DNA from: Methylobacterium dankookense
GTDB taxonomy: Bacteria; Pseudomonadota; Alphaproteobacteria; Rhizobiales; Beijerinckiaceae
Length of the DNA stretch: 56,254 bases
Direction of reading: 5' to 3'
Assembly (NCBI RefSeq): GCF_902141855.1
Contig: NZ_CABFVH010000036.1
Coordinates: 1-56,254, forward strand
Shown here: positions 16,745 to 23,899 of the stretch, in pieces
How positions within the stretch are numbered: position 1 is the stretch's first letter
Layout of the letters: each line of letters opens with the position of its first letter
The notes under the pieces: model-generated
The model's input: only the letters and a program-made list of their open reading frames with translations
What the model was told of the DNA's origin: nothing
Databases searched by the model: none
Translations under genes and position numbers: made by a program

Positions 16745-18361
16745 TCAGGCCGGCCGGCGGATCGCGGGGGCCGGCACGCTCTCGATCATCACGTTGATGC
16801 AGGCGGGCTTGCCGCTCGCCCGCGCCACCGCGAGCGCCGGCCCGAGATCCTCGGCGCGCGTGACCAGCGCCCCGAACCCGCCGAGCGCCTCCACGACCGC
16901 GTCGTAGCGGGTCGGCAGCAGGTCGCAGTGGCGCGCCCGCTCCGCCCCGTAGCTGCGCAGCTGGATCTGGTGCTCGGCGTTCCAGCGGGCATCGTTGCCG
17001 ACCACCGCGATGATCGGCACGCCGTAGCGCAGGGCGGTGTCGAACTCGGCCATGTGGAAGCCGAAGGTGCCGTCGCCGAGCACCGCCACCACCGGCGCCC
17101 CCGGCCGCTCCATCTGCGCGGCGATGGCGAAGGGGATCGAGGCGCCGATCGTGCCCGAGACCCCGTTGACGAGGCGTCGCCCGGCCCGGACCAGCGCCTG
17201 CGGCCATTGCCCGATCTCGCCGCCGTCGCAGATCAGCGTCGCCTCCGGATGGTCCGCCAGGAAGGCGTCGACGCCGCGGCACAGCTCCACCGGGTGCAGG
17301 CGGCCGGGACCGCCCGCGCGTTCCGCCCAGGCGGGCGGCCGGTAGGCGAGGGCCTCCCGGGCCTCGCGGGCCCAGGCCGCGTTCGGGTGCACGCCGCCGC
17401 GCTCCGCCAGGGCGGCCAGCGTGGGGCGCGGATCCGCGATCCCCGAGGCCACGAGCCGCTCCGCCGGGGCGCGGGCGATCAAGGCGGGGTCCGGGTCGAC
17501 CAGGGCGAGGCGGCAATCCGGCGCCAGGGCCGTCCCGAACTTCAGGGTGAAGTCGAGGGGCTTGCCGACCAGAACGAGGAGGTCGGCCCGGCCGAGGATC
17601 TCCGAGAGGCAACCGAGGCTCGGATCGTTGATGCCGCGCGGGCTCTCCATGCCGATCACCGGCAGGCCGAGCCGCTCGGCCGCCGCGGCCATGGCGGCCC
17701 GCCCGGGCCCGTCGCAGAGGGCCGGCCCGCAGGCGACGAGCGGGCGCTCGGCCCCCGCGAGATGCCGCAGCAGGTCGTCGACGAGGGCGGCCTCGGGCTC
17801 CGCCACGCGGATGCGGGCGGCCTCGGGCCCTGAGATCCGCACGCTGCCGGCCGGCAGGCGCGCCTCCAAGAGGTCCACGGGCAGGCTGAGATGGACGGGC
17901 CCCGGCCGGCCCTCGCGGGCGAGGCGGAAGGCGCGGGCGAGATCGGAGCCCAGGGTGGCGGCCGCCGTCGCCGTCCAGGACGCCTTGGTCATCGGCCGGG
18001 CGATGGCGGCCTGATCCATCTCCTGGAAGGCGCCGCGGCCGAGCTCGCTCAAAGGCGCGTGGCCCGAGAGCAGCAGGACCGGCGATTCCGCGGCGAGCGC
18101 CGTGAACAGCGCCGCCGCGCCGTTCGAATGCCCCTGGCCGCCCGTCACCAGGGCGACGCCGACCTCGCCCGACAGCCGGCCCCAGGCATCGGCCATGTGG
18201 ACGCAGGCCGCCTCCTGGCGGACATGGACGATCGCGATGCCCGTCTCCAGGAGGGCATCGAAGACGGGCATGACGTGGTTGCCGGACAGGGTGAAGACGC
18301 GGCTGACGCCGAGCGCCTCCAGGGTGCGTGCAACGATGTCGGCCCCGCGAAAGGAATCCAT
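16745..18361 (-). CDS. Thiamine-diphosphate-dependent enzyme (acetolactate-synthase/decarboxylase superfamily)
   Basis: 538 aa from ATG 18361 (MDSFRGADIVARTLEALGVS). The catalytic Glu that activates ThDP sits in VRQEAACVHMADAW (about residue 50). The central domain contains PLVACGPALCDG. The C-terminal ThDP/Mg motif is VAVLGDGTFGFHMAEFDTAL with a downstream VVGNDARWNAEHQ. Length and order are those of acetohydroxyacid synthase-like enzymes. No small regulatory subunit gene follows, so biosynthetic IlvB is unlikely. A 2-oxo-acid or oxalyl-CoA-type decarboxylase, or a carboligase, is more plausible. Likely in an operon with the downstream binding protein. Confidence 0.85.
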   Translation of the reverse strand: MDSFRGADIVARTLEALGVSRVFTLSGNHVMPVFDALLETGIAIVHVRQEAACVHMADAWGRLSGEVGVALVTGGQGHSNGAAALFTALAAESPVLLLSGHAPLSELGRGAFQEMDQAAIARPMTKASWTATAAATLGSDLARAFRLAREGRPGPVHLSLPVDLLEARLPAGSVRISGPEAARIRVAEPEAALVDDLLRHLAGAERPLVACGPALCDGPGRAAMAAAAERLGLPVIGMESPRGINDPSLGCLSEILGRADLLVLVGKPLDFTLKFGTALAPDCRLALVDPDPALIARAPAERLVASGIADPRPTLAALAERGGVHPNAAWAREAREALAYRPPAWAERAGGPGRLHPVELCRGVDAFLADHPEATLICDGGEIGQWPQALVRAGRRLVNGVSGTIGASIPFAIAAQMERPGAPVVAVLGDGTFGFHMAEFDTALRYGVPIIAVVGNDARWNAEHQIQLRSYGAERARHCDLLPTRYDAVVEALGGFGALVTRAEDLGPALAVARASGKPACINVMIESVPAPAIRRPA

Positions 18362-18762
18362 CTGTGTCCCTGTGAGGTAAGGCCGGGATGGGCGATCCGC
18401 GCCCCCGATCCCGCCCCTCGGCTCAGCGGTCGATAGAGCTTGCAAATGAAGCAGATCGCAAGACGATTCGGATCGAGTTCAATATTTCTCAATCTGGACT
18501 TCGAAGAATCGGAACGGCCCGCCCTGTCCCCGGACCCGGGCCGCCGCCTTCGGGAGCCCTGCGCCGACCTCGGATCGAGTCCGCGCCCGCGGTTGCCGTA
18601 TCGGCGCCGGCCCGCTGCGCGGCGCCTCTACGTATCCGCCACGGACAGGCCGCCGATCCCGTTCAGCATGGCCGCCGAGAAGCTGTTCCCCCTTGCGGAT
18701 GCCCCCTTGCGAAGCGCGGCTCGCGCGGCATGTTAGGCCCCGGAACGGAAGGAAGTCCGACA
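18362..18762. other. Divergent intergenic region
   Basis: 400 bp between the divergently transcribed TPP-enzyme gene and the small secreted protein. It should contain both promoters. A slightly AT-richer patch lies at about 18430-18500. I see no clear operator, hairpin or gene. Confidence 0.4.
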
Positions 18763-19074
18763 ATGAAGACCCTCACCACGATCGCGGTGCTCGGCCTGAG
18801 CCTGGCAGGCGCGCTGAGCCCCGCGGCCGCGCAATATTACGGCGAGCGCGACTACGGCTACCGGGACCGCGGCGACCCGCGCGACTACCGCCGCCGCGAC
18901 GACGACGAGGATCGTCCGCGCTACCGGAACCGCGGCGACTACGCCTTCGACGAGCGCGAGTACCTGCGCTGCAACCCGGACGTCCGTCGCGCCATCGTGA
19001 ACGGCCAGATGGAATCGGGCCTCGCGCATTACCGCACCTTCGGCCGCCGCGAGGGGCGCCGCCTGAGCTGCTGA
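18763..19074 (+). CDS. Small secreted Arg/Asp/Tyr-rich protein with NPDV...HY...FG...EGR motif
   Basis: 103 aa. ATG 18763 is preceded by GGAAGGAAG at good spacing. A signal peptide ends at AAAQ (residue about 22). The mature chain begins with a highly charged Tyr/Arg/Asp tract (YRDRGDPRDYRRRDDDEDRP). The C-terminal 45 residues match the pattern YLxxNPDVxxAIxxGxxxxGLxHYxxFGxxEGR, a short helical repeat found singly or in tandem in many exported proteobacterial proteins. Its function is not established. It ends 19 bp from the convergent MFS gene. Confidence 0.75.
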   Translation: MKTLTTIAVLGLSLAGALSPAAAQYYGERDYGYRDRGDPRDYRRRDDDEDRPRYRNRGDYAFDEREYLRCNPDVRRAIVNGQMESGLAHYRTFGRREGRRLSC

Positions 19075-19093
19075 GCGGACGGGCGGGGCCGCC

Positions 19094-20422
19094 TCAGGTG
19101 AGCGGCGCGCCCCGCGTCTCCGCGCGGATCGCCAGGACCGCAGCGGCCGCGAGCACCAGGAGGACGGCGAACAGCGCGATCGCCGCCTCGAAGCTCGCGG
19201 CGACGACGAGCCCGATGCCGGAGGGCGCGAGCAGCGCCCCGAGGCGGGCGAGCGCCCCCGCCGCCCCCATCCCGCTCGCCCGCAGGGCGGTGGGGTAGAG
19301 TTCGGGGGTGAAGGCGTAGAGCGCCCCCCAGGCGCCCAGCATGGCGAAGCTCATGAGCAGCGTCGCCGCCGAGATCACCAGGGGATCGGCGGTCGCCACG
19401 TAGAGGAAGCAGCCCCCGGCCGCCCCGAGCAGGAAGCCGATCAGCGTGGGCCGCCGCCCCCAGCGCTCGACCCCGTAGGCGGCAAGCGCGTAGCCGGGGA
19501 TCTGCGCCAGCGCCACGAGCACCAGGAAGCCCTGGCCCCGCAGGAAGCCGTGGCCCGCGGCGGAGAGCTGCGCGGGCAGCCAGACGAACAGCCCGTAATA
19601 GGCCATCGCCACGAGAAGCCAGGCCGCCAGGACCAGCGCCGAGGTCCGCCGCAGGCCCGGCGCGAACAGGCTTCCGCGCGCTCCCCCGGCGCCCGGATCG
19701 GCCGCGAGCCGCGCCGTGAAGGCCCGGCCGTTCACCGCCGCCATGCGGGCGAGCACCGCCTCCGCCGCGCCGAGCCGGCCGGTGCGCCAGAGATGGTAGG
19801 GGGTCTCCGGCACCCAGAGCCGCAGGGTCACGCCGACGAGGGCGGGCGCGGCGGTGGCCGCGAAGATCCAGCGCCACGCCGCCGGGCCGGCCCAGGCCGC
19901 CGCCGCGACGCTCGCGAGCGCCAGGGCGAGGGTGCCCGCCGCCCAGAACCCTTCGAGGGCGACGAGCCAGCGCCCGCGCCGGTCGGCGGGCAGGAACTCG
20001 GCCATCGCCGCGTAGTCGACCGGGAGCGTGCCCCCGACCGCGACGCCCGTGAGGAAGCGCAGCGCGACGAGGCTCGCGAGCCCCGGCGCCAGCGCCGAGA
20101 GCAGGCCGAAGACCGCGTCCGCCAGCACCGTGACGATCAGGATCCGGCGCCGGCCGTAGCGGTCGGCGAGGCGCCCGAAGCCCCAGGCCCCGAGCATCAT
20201 GCCGAAGAAGAAGGCCGTGCCGACCTGCACCGCCTGCGCGACCGGGATCCCGAACTCCGCGGCGAGCGTCGGCGCGGCGAAGCCGACCGCCAGCACCTGC
20301 ATCGCGTCCGCCGCCCAGACCAGCCCGAAGATCCCGAGCAGCCGGTACTGGAACCGGCCGGTCCCGATCGCGGAGAGGGCCGCGTCCAGGGAGGTCACCG
20401 CGCCCGTCATGCCGCGTCCCAT
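19094..20422 (-). CDS. MFS transporter (metabolite:H+ symporter type)
   Basis: 442 aa, about 12 membrane segments. The start is taken at ATG 20422, which has AAGGGG upstream; ATG 20410 is an alternative. The family signature between helices 2 and 3 is present (GRLADRYGRRRIL) and its repeat between helices 8 and 9 is VERWGRRPTL. FLTGVAVGGTLPVDYAAMAEF in helix 4-5 and the general pattern resemble aromatic-acid or sugar-type proton symporters. The substrate is unknown. It could serve the neighbouring TPP-enzyme pathway, but it is a separate transcription unit. Confidence 0.82.
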   Translation of the reverse strand: MGRGMTGAVTSLDAALSAIGTGRFQYRLLGIFGLVWAADAMQVLAVGFAAPTLAAEFGIPVAQAVQVGTAFFFGMMLGAWGFGRLADRYGRRRILIVTVLADAVFGLLSALAPGLASLVALRFLTGVAVGGTLPVDYAAMAEFLPADRRGRWLVALEGFWAAGTLALALASVAAAAWAGPAAWRWIFAATAAPALVGVTLRLWVPETPYHLWRTGRLGAAEAVLARMAAVNGRAFTARLAADPGAGGARGSLFAPGLRRTSALVLAAWLLVAMAYYGLFVWLPAQLSAAGHGFLRGQGFLVLVALAQIPGYALAAYGVERWGRRPTLIGFLLGAAGGCFLYVATADPLVISAATLLMSFAMLGAWGALYAFTPELYPTALRASGMGAAGALARLGALLAPSGIGLVVAASFEAAIALFAVLLVLAAAAVLAIRAETRGAPLT

Positions 20423-20549
20423 CGTGCCCCTTGCCGTGCTCGCCCGAGAGCCGGGGGCGCCCAGGAAGCGCGGCAGCTTTAGCGGGAACCGGCGGCTGCG
20501 GAAACGCCCGATCCGGCAGGACCGGACCACCGTTCCGGTGAAGAGCGCC

Positions 20550-20744
20550 CTATCGCAGCAGCCGATCAATCGCGGCGGCGCCGTCGGCGCGGGCCTTCTG
20601 CTCGGTGGGAAAGGAGCGCTCGCCGCGCTGGTAGGGGCGTCCGTCCCGGCAGATCAGCCAGGAATACCAGCCGGCCGGGCGGAAGGCCGGCGAGACCGTC
20701 AGGGTGAAGGGAGGTCGGTCCGCCTTGTCGGTAAGCTCTGGCAT
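20550..20744 (-). CDS. Conserved small hypothetical protein
   Basis: 64 aa from ATG 20744 (ATG 20819 would add 25 low-complexity residues; neither start has a strong Shine-Dalgarno). The core FTLTVSPAFRPAGWYSWLIC, followed by RDGRPYQRGERSFPTEQKAR, looks like a compact beta-beta-alpha domain with aromatic residues, and the composition is that of a genuine protein. I recall similar short proteins in Methylobacterium but know no function for them. It lies between the MFS gene and the inverted repeat. Confidence 0.6.
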   Translation of the reverse strand: MPELTDKADRPPFTLTVSPAFRPAGWYSWLICRDGRPYQRGERSFPTEQKARADGAAAIDRLLR

Positions 20745-20827
20745 CGCAGCGGCGGCACCGGGCCCGGCGGATCGATCGGGGTCGCGGTCCCTCCGGGCCG
20801 AGGGAACCGTGAGCCGCATCTCATAGA

Positions 20828-20883
20828 CATCCGGCCGATCCCTTCGGGATGGCGGATGTCGTCTTCGCTCAGGCGCCGCGCGG
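20828..20883. repeat. Left arm of a 56-bp inverted repeat (47 bp perfect)
   Basis: Bases 20837-20883 are the exact reverse complement of 22787-22833. After a 2-bp mismatch the similarity continues outward through CATCCGG (20828-20834) and CCGGATG (22836-22842). Each arm also folds on itself (CATCCG...GATCCC TTC GGGAT...CGGATG). The arm ends 2 bp from the stop codon of the recombinase-like gene. It may be a REP-like dispersed element acting as a terminator, or the end of a mobile cassette. Confidence 0.85.
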
Positions 20884-20885
20884 TA

Positions 20886-21611
20886 TCAGGCGACGGAGGC
20901 GATCCGCTTCTCCACCTGCCGGACCTGCGACGGATACCAGCGGACGCCCCGCGCGCTCGGGACGCCGAGCTCGTTCAGGGCATGCGCCACCTCCTCGAAC
21001 GTGGTCGCGCCCGCGGCCCGGATCTCCGCCAGGACCGGCGCGACGCTCAGGGCGCGCTCCATCGTGCGCCGCATGCAGGGCCGGTTATGCCGGGCCCTGG
21101 CCGGGGCAGCGGGACGGTGCCGGGCCTGCCCGGGCTCCACGGCGTCCCGGCGCTGCCGGTCGATGACGCGGGCGAAATAGTCCCGCTTGCGCGCGAGGCG
21201 CTCCGCGCTCGCGGCCGGAGCGCCGTCGACCGCGGCGAGGACGGCCATGAGGCCGAGGGTGACCTCGCTCGCCTCCGGCATGTCCGCCGCGGCGAAGCGC
21301 AGGCCCAGGCGTTCGAGGTCGCGGCGCAGCTCCGCGAGGAAGGCGGGGTCCCGGGCCAGCCGCTCCAGCCGCGCCACGAGGAGCGTCGCCCCCTGGCGCT
21401 GGCAGAGGTCGAGCGCCTTGCGCAGCTCGGTCCGCGCCGGCTCGAACCCGTCGAGCCGGATCTCCCGGAATTCCGCGACGAGGTGGCCGCCGCAGCGCGC
21501 GAGATGGGCGGCAGCGGCGGCGCGCTGGGTCGCCAGCGCGTCGGCGAGCGTCGCGGGCTCGGCCGCGTCGAGGTTGATGTAGGAGACGAACTGAACCTGA
21601 CTCATACGCAT
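20886..21611 (-). CDS. Serine-recombinase-like protein with degenerate catalytic motif
   Basis: 241 aa. The first about 140 residues align by eye with the resolvase/invertase N-terminal domain: a first strand FVSYINLDA where active members have Y-x-R-x-S, a region REIRLDGFEPARTELRKALD, and LLVARLERLARDPAFLAEL matching the conserved RLDRLxR block. The nucleophilic Ser and its partner Arg in the first motif are replaced (Asn, Asp). The C-terminal about 50 residues (EIRAAGATTFEEVAHALNEL, then GVPSARGVRWYPSQVRQVEKR) match the HTH-like recombinase domain that reads ...GVPTxRGxxWxxxxVxxIL. It is probably a DNA-binding protein without strand-cleavage activity. Divergent from the ModE-like gene. Confidence 0.7.
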   Translation of the reverse strand: MRMSQVQFVSYINLDAAEPATLADALATQRAAAAAHLARCGGHLVAEFREIRLDGFEPARTELRKALDLCQRQGATLLVARLERLARDPAFLAELRRDLERLGLRFAAADMPEASEVTLGLMAVLAAVDGAPAASAERLARKRDYFARVIDRQRRDAVEPGQARHRPAAPARARHNRPCMRRTMERALSVAPVLAEIRAAGATTFEEVAHALNELGVPSARGVRWYPSQVRQVEKRIASVA

Positions 21612-21709
21612 CGCGCTGCCTGCGCCCTGCTCGCCGCGGCGCGCCGGGCTTGCCGCTCCTCCTCCGGTCTGCGAGTTTCGTTTTGAATGACAGTTTCGAA
21701 CGCTTCAAT

Positions 21710-22744
21710 ATGAATCCAATTGCCGATGAGCGCAGGGTGCGGGTCGCCCTCGGCCTCGGCGGGAGCGTCGTAATCGGCGCCGGGCGGCTCGACCTGCCCG
21801 ACCTGATCGCGACCCTCGACGCGATCGAGCGCACGGGCTCGGTCCAGGGGCTCGCGGACGCGCTCGGCCTGTCCTACCGCACCGCGTGGGCGCGCCTTCA
21901 GGCCTTCGAGGCGGCGCTCGGGCAGCCGCTGGTGCGCAAGGTCCGCGGCCATGGCAGCGCCCTGACCGAGGCGGGACGGGCGCTGGCGGACGCCCTCTCC
22001 GAGGCCCGGCGCAGCCTCGACGGGGCGCTCGACCGCGAGGCGCGCGCGCTGGAGCATCGGCTGACGCGCCTGGTGAGCGGGGAGGCGGCCCCGCTCCGGG
22101 TCGTTGGCAGCCACGATCCGCTGCTGGTCGAGGCCGTGGCGGAGCGGACCGGCTGCGAGCTGAGCGTGCTGGGCAGCAGCGAGGCCGCGCGGCGGCTGCT
22201 GGCGGGGCAGGCCGACCTGGCGGGGTTCCATTGCGGCTTGCTCGCGCCCGAGGCCGCCGGCCCGCCCTTCGCGACGCTCCGGGCGGGGGAGGGCCTCGTC
22301 CTCCGGCCGGTCTTCGAGCGCGAGCAGGGGCTGATCCTGGCGCCCGGCAACCCGCTGGGCATCCAGGGCGTCGCCGACCTCGCCTCCGGGCAGGTGCGCT
22401 ACGTCAACCGGCAGAAGGGCTCCGGCACGCGCCTGTGGTTCGACCGGCTGCTGGACGCCGCCGCCATCCCGCCGACGGCGGTCCGGGGCTACGGCATCGA
22501 GGAGTTCACGCATCAGGCCGTGGCGGCGGTGATCGCCTGCGGCGAGGCCGATGCCGGGCTCGGCGCGCGCGCCGCCGCCGAGCGGCTCGGCCTCGACTTC
22601 GTGCCGGTCGGCTGGGAGGTCTACTACCTCGCCGCAAGCCGCTCCCTCGGGGCGGACATCCTCGACGACCTCGCCGCCGACCTGACGGCGCGGGCGGGCC
22701 GCACCGCGGGCTACCGGCTGCCCGGCGCGGCCTCGACCGGCTGA
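21710..22744 (+). CDS. ModE-type HTH regulator with periplasmic-binding-protein-like sensor domain
   Basis: 344 aa from ATG 21710. Residues about 20-95 form a winged HTH of the ModE/LysR class (DLIATLDAIERTGSVQGLAD, then ALGLSYRTAWARLQAFEAAL). Residues about 125-340 form a PBP-like domain with RVVGSHDPLLVEAVAERTG, GQADLAGFHC and VRYVNRQKGSGTRLWFDRLL, the signature of one-component regulators that sense molybdate/tungstate or related ligands. The 98-bp gap to the divergent recombinase-like gene contains two GTTTCG direct repeats that may be its operator. Confidence 0.82.
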   Translation: MNPIADERRVRVALGLGGSVVIGAGRLDLPDLIATLDAIERTGSVQGLADALGLSYRTAWARLQAFEAALGQPLVRKVRGHGSALTEAGRALADALSEARRSLDGALDREARALEHRLTRLVSGEAAPLRVVGSHDPLLVEAVAERTGCELSVLGSSEAARRLLAGQADLAGFHCGLLAPEAAGPPFATLRAGEGLVLRPVFEREQGLILAPGNPLGIQGVADLASGQVRYVNRQKGSGTRLWFDRLLDAAAIPPTAVRGYGIEEFTHQAVAAVIACGEADAGLGARAAAERLGLDFVPVGWEVYYLAASRSLGADILDDLAADLTARAGRTAGYRLPGAASTG

Positions 22745-22745
22745 T

Positions 22746-22776
22746 ACCGCGTCCGGTTGATCGGACCGGACGCGGT
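22746..22776 (+). terminator. 12-bp perfect hairpin after the ModE-like gene
   Basis: ACCGCGTCCGGT (22746-22757), a 7-nt loop TGATCGG and ACCGGACGCGGT (22765-22776) form a perfect stem starting 1 bp after the stop codon. There is no T-tract. It is immediately followed by the right arm of the long inverted repeat, so the about 100 bp between the convergent genes is entirely repeat sequence. Confidence 0.6.
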
Positions 22777-22786
22777 CTCGGCAAGC

Positions 22787-22842
22787 CCGCGCGGCGCCTG
22801 AGCGAAGACGACATCCGCCATCCCGAAGGGATCACCCGGATG
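22787..22842. repeat. Right arm of the 56-bp inverted repeat
   Basis: Exact reverse complement of 20837-20883 over 47 bp, with the extension described for the left arm. The two arms bracket a segment of about 1.9 kb that contains only the recombinase-like and ModE-like genes. Confidence 0.85.
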
Positions 22843-22860
22843 GCGTATGAAATCCATGGT

Positions 22861-23220
22861 TCAGCGGCCCGAGCCGCGGACCAGCATCTTGACGCGCTGG
22901 TCCGCCCGGTCGAGGCGCTCGGCCACGCCGCGGCGGGTGCATTTCTCCACCGTGTCGCCGGCATAGAGCCCGACATGGTAGGCCTTCGCCCGGCAGGCGC
23001 TGAGCGGCGGCCAGACCACGATCGCCGCGAGGAACAGGACGAGGCAGGACGTGTCGATCGCGAGCCAGGTCTTCCAGCCGAGGCGCAGGCCACCCTTACG
23101 CGCCTCGGATGTCCGGCGGCGGCCCGTCGCGCCCCGCAGCCGGTCGAGCCGCGCCTCGAACGGGTCGGGCTCCGGCAGCGGGACGGATACGGTCGCGGGG
23201 GCGAGGGGAATCGTCTGCAC
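22861..23220 (-). CDS. Small single-pass membrane protein, hypothetical
   Basis: 119 aa from GTG 23220, preceded by CGAGG at 7-8 nt; the longer open frame upstream is low-complexity. The N-terminal about 55 residues are cytoplasmic, Pro/Arg-rich. One transmembrane helix (WLAIDTSCLVLFLAAIVVW) is followed by a short domain with two Cys (SACRAKAYHVGLYAGDTVEK, then CTRRGVAERLDRADQRVK). No family recognised. Convergent with the ModE-like gene. Confidence 0.55.
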   Translation of the reverse strand: MQTIPLAPATVSVPLPEPDPFEARLDRLRGATGRRRTSEARKGGLRLGWKTWLAIDTSCLVLFLAAIVVWPPLSACRAKAYHVGLYAGDTVEKCTRRGVAERLDRADQRVKMLVRGSGR

Positions 23221-23450
23221 GGGACAACCTCGGACAGTCCGGACAATGGTTTCCGGGGAGCTAAGTCCGTGCCAAGCCGGCGACGCTGAAATCAGCTTCA
23301 GATTGTCCTGCAACGGGACGGATGCGGCGCGGGACTGCCTGTGGTTGCCGCAGCGCCTGTGCCGGCCGTGCCGAAGCGGGGCCGGCACAGCGGATGGAAT
23401 GCAACCATACGTGGGCCGGCCCGGCTTCGGGTGGCTCATCCCCTCCTCGA

Positions 23451-23571
23451 CCCCATCCTGAGGTGCGCGGCGTGAGGCGCCGGGCCTCGAAGGAGGTCTC
23501 CAGGGATCTCGGTGCTTGCTGGAGGCCTCCTTCGAGGCCTCCGCTTCGCTCCGGCGCCTCAGGATGAGGGG
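23451..23571. repeat. Long palindromic intergenic repeat
   Basis: Outer arms CATCCTGAGG (23454-23463) and CCTCAGGATG (23557-23566) enclose inner arms GCCTCGAAGGAGG (23484-23496) and CCTCCTTCGAGGC (23526-23538), all perfectly complementary. This design, with CCTCAGGATGAGG ends, is familiar as a dispersed palindrome in alphaproteobacterial genomes (recollection, not a search). It fills most of the 400-bp gene-free stretch 23221-23628; the rest shows nothing else. Confidence 0.75.
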
Positions 23572-23628
23572 GTGGGTGGGATGGCAGCGGCTCCACGCCG
23601 GATCGCTGCGTCGCGCTCGAACGGCCCC

Positions 23629-23823
23629 TTACTGCAGCGCGTCCACGGCCAGGCCGAAGACCTCCGAGAAGCCGTGATAGTCGTCGATCATGGCGATGAC
23701 CGAGAGCAGGATCCCGAGGGCGCCGACATAGGAGACGAGAAGGAGCTCGCGCCGTTCGCTGACAGCGATCGCCAGCCCAGCGAAGGGGATGCTCTGCAGG
23801 GCCAGCGCGGCGGCGATGTTCAT
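23629..23823 (-). CDS. Small two-helix membrane protein downstream of the antiporter
   Basis: 64 aa. Helix 1 is NIAAALALQSIPFAGLAIAV; a short basic loop ERRE follows; helix 2 is LLLVSYVGALGILLSVIAMI; then an acidic tail DDYHGFSEVFGLAVDALQ. The ATG at 23823 lies 76 bp downstream of the antiporter stop on the same strand, so it is probably co-transcribed. Possibly an accessory or stabilising subunit of the transporter, but nothing in the sequence proves this. Confidence 0.6.
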   Translation of the reverse strand: MNIAAALALQSIPFAGLAIAVSERRELLLVSYVGALGILLSVIAMIDDYHGFSEVFGLAVDALQ

Positions 23824-23899
23824 GGACGGCCTCGCGAAGACGAGAGCGGCGGCGCCGGGGAGGGCGCCGCCGCGAGAGGACCGGACGGTGATCCGCGCC

